Source: Candidatus Falkowbacteria bacterium CG02_land_8_20_14_3_00_36_14 (GTDB taxonomy: Bacteria; Patescibacteriota; Patescibacteriia; Patescibacteriales; UM-FILTER-36-11). From it: a stretch of DNA of 26,127 nt. Shown one piece after another: positions 21,092 through 26,127 of this stretch. The DNA lies in contig PETS01000036.1 in the NCBI GenBank assembly GCA_002781265.1, positions 1 through 26,127 of the forward strand, given 5' to 3'. How positions within the stretch are numbered: position 1 is the first letter of the stretch; every line of letters starts with the position of its first letter. The translations under genes were made by a program, and so were the position numbers. The notes beneath the pieces were generated by a model, which was given only the letters and a program-made list of their open reading frames with translations, was not told the DNA's origin and did no database searches.

Positions 21092-21676
21092 ATGACCGCA
21101 GAAGAAAAAAAAGATAAACAAACAACTAAGCCGGATGCTTCGGTTAAAACAGTTTATGCCGGTAAAAAGGAAGCCAGAAGATATTTTGATAAAAACAGAG
21201 ATGAAAGGCAAGAAGAATTTGAACAAAGGATCGTTGATATTGCTAGAGTTACACGCGTCATGGCTGGCGGGAAAAGAATGCGTTTCCGTACTTGCATAGC
21301 TTTAGGAAATAAAAAAGATAAAGTAGGCATTGGCTTGGCCAAGGGCGCCGATGTTACTATGGCTATTACTAAAGCTGTTAATAAGGCGAAAAAGAATATG
21401 ATTAATGTTGTAACTGTTAATAATACTATCCCCCATGAAATTTATCATAAGCTGGGCGCGTCTAAAATATTATTAAAACCAGCTAAAAAAGGGCGGGGAG
21501 TTATAGCCGGCGGAGCAGTCCGTATTATTTTAGAATTAGCCGGGATAAAAAATGTTACTAGTAAGATTTTAGGCACTAATAATAAAGTTAGTAATGTTAA
21601 ATGCGCGATTGAAGCCTTGGAGAGATTGCGAAAACCAGTTAAAAAAGAAGCCAGCCATTCGAAAAAGAAAGATTAA
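21092..21676 (+). CDS. rpsE: Ribosomal protein uS5 with N-terminal extension
   Basis: 194 residues, about 25-30 longer than E. coli S5. The core starts around residue 42 (FEQRIVDIARVTRVMAGGKRMRF); GNKKDKVGIGLAKG and PAKKGRGVIAGGAVR are standard. uS5 is near the mRNA entry and the decoding site. The extension is charged and contains VKTVYAGKKEARRYF (about 14-30), partly shared with uL23. rplO follows directly: rpmD (bL30), normally between the two, is absent, as in other CPR bacteria. Confidence 0.96.
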   Translation: MTAEEKKDKQTTKPDASVKTVYAGKKEARRYFDKNRDERQEEFEQRIVDIARVTRVMAGGKRMRFRTCIALGNKKDKVGIGLAKGADVTMAITKAVNKAKKNMINVVTVNNTIPHEIYHKLGASKILLKPAKKGRGVIAGGAVRIILELAGIKNVTSKILGTNNKVSNVKCAIEALERLRKPVKKEASHSKKKD

Positions 21677-21704
21677 AATAATATTAATAAATATAAATAA
21701 AAAT

Positions 21705-22169
21705 ATGCTATTATCATTAAATAATTTAAAACCGGCTAAAGGAGCAACTAAAAAGAGAAAACGCGTGGGCAGAGGCAATGCTTCTGGCCACGGAACTTAC
21801 AGTACCAGGGGTTTAAAGGGCCAGAAATCAAGATCCGGTGTTTCCAATTTGAAAAGAAAAGGTTTTAAAATGACTTTAATGCGTATTTCTAAAAAAAGAG
21901 GTTTTAAATCTTCAAAAATAAAGAATCAAATTATAAATTTAAAAGATTTAAATAAAAATTTCAAAGATGGAGATATGATAAATCCAAAAACTTTGTTTAA
22001 TAAGGGTTTAATTGACGATATTAAAACTAAAATAAAAATATTAGGCATGGGCGAATTGGATTTAAAAAATATAATAGTTGATGATTTAAAGATGAGTGCC
22101 AAAGTAAAAATTCAAATAGAAAAAAACGGGGCAAAAATTATTTTTAAAAAAAGTAAAATAAAAAATTAA
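21705..22169 (+). CDS. rplO: Ribosomal protein uL15
   Basis: 154 residues, near the usual 145-150. I chose the ATG at 21705 (MLLSLNNLKPAKGATKKRKR) because it gives the family N-terminus; an in-frame start further up would overlap rpsE. GRGNASGHGTYSTRGLKGQKSRSG is the Gly-rich rRNA-binding region. secY starts 20 nt later, the usual arrangement. Confidence 0.96.
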   Translation: MLLSLNNLKPAKGATKKRKRVGRGNASGHGTYSTRGLKGQKSRSGVSNLKRKGFKMTLMRISKKRGFKSSKIKNQIINLKDLNKNFKDGDMINPKTLFNKGLIDDIKTKIKILGMGELDLKNIIVDDLKMSAKVKIQIEKNGAKIIFKKSKIKN

Positions 22170-22189
22170 GAAATAAAAAATTAATAAAT

Positions 22190-23464
22190 ATGATTAATAA
22201 GATTGTCCAAATATGGAAGGCCGAAGATTTAAGGAAGGATATTTTTTTTGTATTAAGCATGCTAGTTATTTTTCGTTTGGCCGCTCATATTCCAATTCCC
22301 GGCATTGATGTCACGGCACTACGCGAGTATTTCGCCTCTAATCAAATATTAGGCCTTCTCAATATTTTTTCCGGCGGAGGAATGCAGAATTTTTCCATTG
22401 TTATGATGGGAGTAGCGCCTTATATTACTTCTTCAATTATTTTTCAGTTATTAGCCATGATAGTGCCTAAGCTGGAAGAAATGCAAAAAGAAGAGCAGGG
22501 CAGGCAAAGAATCAACGTTTGGACTCGCTGGCTAACAGTTCCTTTGGCCATTCTCCAGTCATTTGGAATGATTACCATATTAAGAAGCCAATCGCAATAT
22601 CAGATTTTAAGCGATGTTACGCCTTTTAATTATATTTCTATGTTAATTATCATCACCACCGGTACAATTTTTTTAATGTGGATTGGCGAATTAATTTCAG
22701 AAAAAAAGATTGGCAATGGCATATCCTTATTGATTTTTGCTGGCATTATCTCCAGTTTGCCCCAAGCAGTCATGCAGGTGGTGGCTACATTCGATCAAAC
22801 TCAGCTATTTTTGATGATTGGTTTTGCTATCATAGCTTTAATTACCATTGTGGGCGTAGTGGTGATTACCGAAGGCCAGCGCAATGTGCCGGTTCAATAT
22901 GCCAGGCAAGTAAGGGGCAACAGAATGTACGGGGGAACCAGCACCCATCTTCCTTTAAGAGTGAATATGGCCGGAGTAATTCCTATTATTTTTGCCATTT
23001 CCGTGGTATTATTTCCGTCAATGATCGCCCAGTTTTTTATGCAAGCTAAAACCGCCTGGATCGCGTCCGCGGCCGAGTGGGTAATCAGGGCTTTTCAAAA
23101 CCAGCTTTTTTATGGAATAATTTATTTTCTAATGGTGTTTGCTTTTACTTATTTTTATACAGAAGTAATTTTTCATCCTACGCAGATTGCCGAAAATTTA
23201 CAGAAACAAGGCGGTTTTATTCCAGGAATCAGGCCAGGAAGGCATACTAGTGAATATTTAGCTAACACTATACATAAGATTATATTTGTTGGCGCTTTAT
23301 TTTTGGCCATTATAGCCATTCTTCCTTTAATAATGCGCTATTTTACCGGCATTCAATCTTTGGCGATAGGCGGAACCAGTTTATTAATTGTGGTGGCGGT
23401 TGTGATTGAAACCGTCAAGCAGATTGAATCTCAGCTTACTATGAGAAAATACGAGGGAAATTAG
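22190..23464 (+). CDS. secY: Protein translocase subunit SecY
   Basis: A 424-residue multi-pass membrane protein forming the channel for secretion and membrane insertion. About ten membrane helices are visible. Signatures are AHIPIPGID near the N-terminus, the plug-proximal NIFSGGGMQNFSIVMMGVAPYITSSII, GQRNVPVQYARQV, and the cytoplasmic loop NLQKQGGFIPGIRPG. It closes the spc cluster and ends in TAG. The downstream 80 nt contain a G-run followed by Ts but no convincing hairpin; a new promoter begins at about 23543. Confidence 0.98.
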   Translation: MINKIVQIWKAEDLRKDIFFVLSMLVIFRLAAHIPIPGIDVTALREYFASNQILGLLNIFSGGGMQNFSIVMMGVAPYITSSIIFQLLAMIVPKLEEMQKEEQGRQRINVWTRWLTVPLAILQSFGMITILRSQSQYQILSDVTPFNYISMLIIITTGTIFLMWIGELISEKKIGNGISLLIFAGIISSLPQAVMQVVATFDQTQLFLMIGFAIIALITIVGVVVITEGQRNVPVQYARQVRGNRMYGGTSTHLPLRVNMAGVIPIIFAISVVLFPSMIAQFFMQAKTAWIASAAEWVIRAFQNQLFYGIIYFLMVFAFTYFYTEVIFHPTQIAENLQKQGGFIPGIRPGRHTSEYLANTIHKIIFVGALFLAIIAILPLIMRYFTGIQSLAIGGTSLLIVVAVVIETVKQIESQLTMRKYEGN

Positions 23465-23542
23465 AAAATAAAAAAATAAAAAGCAGGGATTGGAATTCTC
23501 TTTTATATAAATTAGGGGGTTTTTTATTTAAAAATAGAATTG

Positions 23543-23551
23543 TGTTATAAT
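23543..23551 (+). promoter_or_regulatory. Extended -10 promoter for the orphan-adk-map-ruvX unit
   Basis: TGTTATAAT is a perfect extended -10 (TGN TATAAT). No good -35 is seen 17 nt upstream, which an extended -10 does not need. Transcription would start near 23558, 40 nt before the ATG at 23599. Confidence 0.6.
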
Positions 23552-23598
23552 AATGTAGTGATTATTAATAAATATAATCAGAATAAAGTTTAAAAAAT

Positions 23599-24156
23599 AT
23601 GCCATATGATGATTATAAAAAATCCCAGCCCGAAGAGGAAAAAATAAAAAAAATTTTTAGATCTTATGATAGGATTGGTGGAATAGATTTTAGCAGAAAT
23701 TTAACCAAGCTGCCTTTTGGCGAGAAAATAAAAGTAAAAAATTTTATGAAGAATAAATTTGCCGGCGGAATAGAATTATCCCATAGCCAGATTTTAAAAG
23801 AAATAAAAGAAAAATTTGGCCCCCAAACTGAAAAAAAAGTTAAAGATTCTTTAACTAAAATAAAAAAGGGCTTAACCGAAGGGCAGAAAGAGCGAAATAT
23901 AAAAGCTTTAAGGCGGGAAATTTTAATGGAAGAGGATGAAGATTTAGCCAATGAACTGATTAAAGGCCGGGCGGAAAAATCAGATAGAGGCGGCCGGGCG
24001 AAACAAAGAATAGATGATAAAGTAAATGAATTATTTGGAAAGCCGAAAGAATTAGAAAAAAAATCCAATAAAAAAGGCTCCTCAATCGGGCTTGGCGAGA
24101 AAAATGAAAAATTATGCAGTGATGAACCGCCGGCTTCTCCTAAAGTAAGATTATAA
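23599..24156 (+). CDS. Unknown highly charged protein between secY and adk
   Basis: A 185-residue soluble protein I do not recognise. It is rich in Lys and Glu throughout, with no membrane segment, signal peptide or obvious catalytic motif. Predicted helices include SHSQILKEIKEKFGPQTEKKVKDSL (about 62-86) and a helix around ERNIKALRREILMEEDEDLANELI (about 98-121). The last 60 residues look disordered (GGRAKQR, KKSNKKGSS). It has its own extended -10 promoter and stands where adk normally follows secY directly. Lack of bias toward any enzyme fold suggests a binding or scaffold role, but that is only inference. There is no Shine-Dalgarno. Confidence 0.7.
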   Translation: MPYDDYKKSQPEEEKIKKIFRSYDRIGGIDFSRNLTKLPFGEKIKVKNFMKNKFAGGIELSHSQILKEIKEKFGPQTEKKVKDSLTKIKKGLTEGQKERNIKALRREILMEEDEDLANELIKGRAEKSDRGGRAKQRIDDKVNELFGKPKELEKKSNKKGSSIGLGEKNEKLCSDEPPASPKVRL

Positions 24157-24217
24157 TGTAATTTTAGTAATGAAGTCATCGCGACTTAACGTTTAGTATG
24201 TTAAAATAAAATATTTT

Positions 24218-24874
24218 ATGGAAAAGATATATTTAATTTTTTTGGGGCCGCCCGGCTCTGGCAAAGGAACACAGGCGCAAATGTTATCAGCTAAAGCCAA
24301 ACTGCCGATTATATCAACCGGAGAATTGTTGCGCCATGAACAGGAAAAAAATACCAACAAGGGTAAAATGATCAAGGAAATAATAGTTAAAGGCAAATTA
24401 GTTTCAAATAAAATTGTTGAAGCCATAATTAATAAGCGGTTAACCGCTAAAGACGCGAATAAGGGCATGATATTCGACGGTTTTCCGCGCAATAAAAATC
24501 AATTACGTCATTTAACCGGAAAGCTGGGTAAAAATAATGTTTATGCTATTTTAGTAGATGTCAGCGATAAAGAAGTAAAGAGGAGATTAGGCGGAAGAAG
24601 AATGTGCGCTTGCGGGGCGACTTATCACTTAAAATATAATCCGCCTCAAAAAAGTGGAATTTGCGATTTATGCCGGGGAAAATTATTTATTAGAAACGAT
24701 GATCGGCCGAAGGTGATAGCGGATAGGTTAAAATTATATCACCAGCAAAGCGAACCGCTAATTGATTATTGGTTAAAATCTAAAAGATTAATTAAAATTA
24801 ATGGCGGACAGAATATTAGCCGAGTGCGAAAGGATATTGAAAAAAAAATAAGAAATTTAGGAATAAAATTGTAA
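24218..24874 (+). CDS. adk: Adenylate kinase
   Basis: 218 residues. It interconverts ATP + AMP and 2 ADP in the cytoplasm. The P-loop is GPPGSGKGTQ; the AMP site includes STGELLR and FDGFPRN; the LID holds four Cys: MCACG and CDLC. In the usual zinc LID the first pair is CxxC; here it is C-A-C, one residue shorter, which would alter the zinc site slightly, or may be a lineage variant. YHLKYNPP and RNDDRPKVIADRL are intact. The map gene begins 2 nt after the stop, so the two are probably translationally coupled. Confidence 0.97.
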   Translation: MEKIYLIFLGPPGSGKGTQAQMLSAKAKLPIISTGELLRHEQEKNTNKGKMIKEIIVKGKLVSNKIVEAIINKRLTAKDANKGMIFDGFPRNKNQLRHLTGKLGKNNVYAILVDVSDKEVKRRLGGRRMCACGATYHLKYNPPQKSGICDLCRGKLFIRNDDRPKVIADRLKLYHQQSEPLIDYWLKSKRLIKINGGQNISRVRKDIEKKIRNLGIKL

Positions 24875-24876
24875 TT

Positions 24877-25668
24877 ATGATTATAATTAAAAGCGGCCAA
24901 GAAATAGAAATATTAAGACAAGGCGGAAAAATATTAGCTGGTATTTTAAAAGAAATTAAATATATTATTAAACCCGGGGCAACTACGGGAGATTTAGAAA
25001 ATTTAGCTTGTAAATTAATAAGCCAAGCTGGAGGCCGTCCGTCCTTTAAGAATTATAGAGGCAAAGAGGAGGCAAAACCTTTTCCCACCTCTCTTTGCAC
25101 TTCAATTAATAATGAAGTTGTTCATGCTCCCGCCCTGCCTTCCCGCCAGCTTGAATCAGGCGATATAATCGGCCTGGATATTGGCATGGAGTATCCTTAC
25201 AAATCAGGCAAGAAAGGATATTTTACTGATATGGCCGAAACTATTGCCGTCGGAAAAATTTCTAAGCAAACAGAAAAATTATTAAAGGCAACTAAAGAAT
25301 CATTAAGATTAGCCATAGAAAATGCAAAACCAGGTAATACTTTAAATGATATTGGTGGTACAATTCAAAAATATATTGAAGCAAACGGATTTTCCGTAGT
25401 GCGTGATTTGGTCGGCCATGGCGTCGGCAAGGAGGTTCATGAAGACCCGCCGGTGCCGAATTATATTATTAAAGACGAGAATAAAAATATTTTATTAAAA
25501 CCAGGCATGGTTATAGCCATAGAACCGATGGTGAATATTGGTTCAAGCGAAATAAAAGTCGCTAGCGACGGTTTAACTATATTAACAAAAGATAATTCAT
25601 TAAGCGCTCATTTTGAACATTCGCTGGCTATTACCAAAAACGGAAATATAGTGCTTACAAGCGTATAA
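24877..25668 (+). CDS. map: Methionine aminopeptidase, type I
   Basis: 263 residues. It removes the initiator Met from nascent proteins. The five metal ligands can be found in order: Asp in GLDIGMEY, Asp in YFTDMAET, His in VGHGVGKEVHEDPPVPN, Glu in AIEPMVN and Glu in AHFEHSLAI. The conserved substrate-side His is in NEVVHAP. There is no N-terminal extension with zinc fingers, so it is the basic bacterial type. It is separated by 2 nt from adk and by 1 nt from ruvX, so it lies in the middle of a tight operon. Confidence 0.97.
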   Translation: MIIIKSGQEIEILRQGGKILAGILKEIKYIIKPGATTGDLENLACKLISQAGGRPSFKNYRGKEEAKPFPTSLCTSINNEVVHAPALPSRQLESGDIIGLDIGMEYPYKSGKKGYFTDMAETIAVGKISKQTEKLLKATKESLRLAIENAKPGNTLNDIGGTIQKYIEANGFSVVRDLVGHGVGKEVHEDPPVPNYIIKDENKNILLKPGMVIAIEPMVNIGSSEIKVASDGLTILTKDNSLSAHFEHSLAITKNGNIVLTSV

Positions 25669-25669
25669 A

Positions 25670-26104
25670 ATGGAAAATACAAAATTATTAATTAAATATT
25701 TAGGCATTGATTGGGGGAAAGCGCGCATTGGCCTGGCGGTCGGCGATAATGTTGTTAAAATCGCCACTCCCTTAAAGGTCGTCGGCAGTATTGGTGGAAT
25801 TTTACAGGTAATTAAAGAAGAGGAGATTAATAAAATAATTTTAGGAATGCCAATTAAAATGCAAAAATCAAAAATTAAAATGCAAAATGAATTTATCAAT
25901 TTTTTAAGAATTATAAAAAATAAGGTAAATATTCCTATACATTTATTTGATGAAAGACTGACTTCCAAGGCGGCTGATGCCTTAGCGGGGGACAAAAAAA
26001 CAAAAGCTCCCAGGGATGCTTTGGCGGCAATGATAATTTTACAAAGTTATTTGGATAAAGTTTGTACTGTTGCAGAGTCAAAGCTACCTTCTGTGGATAA
26101 TTAA
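25670..26104 (+). CDS. ruvX: Putative pre-16S rRNA nuclease / Holliday-junction resolvase-like protein YqgF
   Basis: 144 residues, RNase H-like fold. The first motif is YLGIDWGKARIGLAVGD (catalytic Asp14), then IILGMP, FDERLTS (Glu) and RDALAA (Asp), all in family order. In E. coli the protein matures the 5' end of 16S rRNA. After GMP, the family usually has a NMDGS...Q segment; here it is replaced by IKMQKSKIKMQN, encoded by the low-complexity repeat also found between rplW and rplB. It starts 1 nt after map. The C-terminal 15 residues (about 130-144) go past the usual family end. Confidence 0.88.
   Translation: MENTKLLIKYLGIDWGKARIGLAVGDNVVKIATPLKVVGSIGGILQVIKEEEINKIILGMPIKMQKSKIKMQNEFINFLRIIKNKVNIPIHLFDERLTSKAADALAGDKKTKAPRDALAAMIILQSYLDKVCTVAESKLPSVDN
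25852..25889 (+). repeat. Low-complexity AAAATGCAAAAATC repeat inside ruvX
   Basis: AAAATGCAAAAATCAAAA (25856-25873) is identical to 14342-14359, and a second AAAATGCAAAAT follows at 25877-25888. It is translated here as part of ruvX. Confidence 0.6.
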
Positions 26105-26127
26105 TATTATTTAAAGATAAAAATAAT

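Noticed and set aside
22678..23049. Plus-strand frame of 123 codons inside secY
   Set aside because: Out-of-frame reading within secY; the secY protein is intact and conserved across this region.
23465..23530. Possible secY terminator (AGGGGGTTTTTTATTT)
   Set aside because: There is a G-run and T-run, but the only upstream pairing is short and mostly G-T; no convincing hairpin.
24171..24186. Small AAGTC/GACTT hairpin before adk
   Set aside because: Five base pairs with no U-tract; expected by chance at this frequency.
1..26127. CRISPR array, tRNA or rRNA genes
   Set aside because: I found no regularly spaced repeats with unique spacers and no tRNA- or rRNA-like sequence. The regular repeat at 15586-15633 has no spacers.

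Overview
The window is chromosomal DNA from a very AT-rich bacterium. It most likely belongs to the Candidate Phyla Radiation / Patescibacteria (Parcubacteria-like). The case rests on gene content: a str-S10-spc ribosomal gene run with no rpmD (bL30) between rpsE and rplO, a known CPR trait; ribosomal proteins carrying long charged extensions (uL3, uL23, uL22, uS5, uS10); start codons almost never preceded by a Shine-Dalgarno sequence; and small conserved orphan genes between ribosomal blocks. The lineage call is inference, because no 16S rRNA gene is present.

Layout. (1) 1-3540: a signalling cluster of a STAS-like protein, a DUF1059-type small protein, a cytoplasmic two-PAS histidine kinase and a response regulator made only of two receiver domains. 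It ends at a bidirectional terminator shared with the convergent rpmB (bL28). (2) 3885-4583: an M50-type membrane metalloprotease. (3) 4584-5700: about 1.1 kb without an intact gene. It holds a split 'GTCATTGCGAG' type repeat, a 33-bp direct repeat, a string of small GC-rich hairpins (two of which covary) and the 3' part of a reverse transcriptase gene of the diversity-generating-retroelement type, 5'-truncated and carrying an in-frame stop. (4) 5708-11231: the str region, rpsL-rpsG-[small membrane protein]-fusA-[orphan with its own promoter]-tuf. (5) 11316-23464: rpsJ, then rplC-rplD-rplW-rplB-rpsS-rplV-rpsC-rplP-rpmC-rpsQ-rplN-rplX-rplE-rpsZ-rpsH-rplF-rplR-rpsE-rplO-secY. (6) 23546-26104: a new promoter, an orphan charged protein, adk, map and ruvX.

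How it works together. Regions 4-6 encode ribosomal subunits, both main elongation factors, the SecY translocon, adenylate kinase and methionine aminopeptidase: translation, export and N-terminal processing. The rpsL and rplC transcripts both appear to start just upstream of a short hairpin plus U-tract, so both operons may be controlled by leader attenuation. All 37 intact genes end in TAA (33) or TAG (4), none in TGA.

No complete new system is evident. The most unusual parts are the hairpin/reverse-transcriptase remnant (4.6-5.7 kb), the roughly 120-residue C-terminal extension of uL3, the small membrane protein between rpsG and fusA that alone has a strong Shine-Dalgarno, and a genome-type low-complexity repeat that seems to have become part of the ruvX coding sequence. 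All family assignments come from reading the translations; no database search was run.
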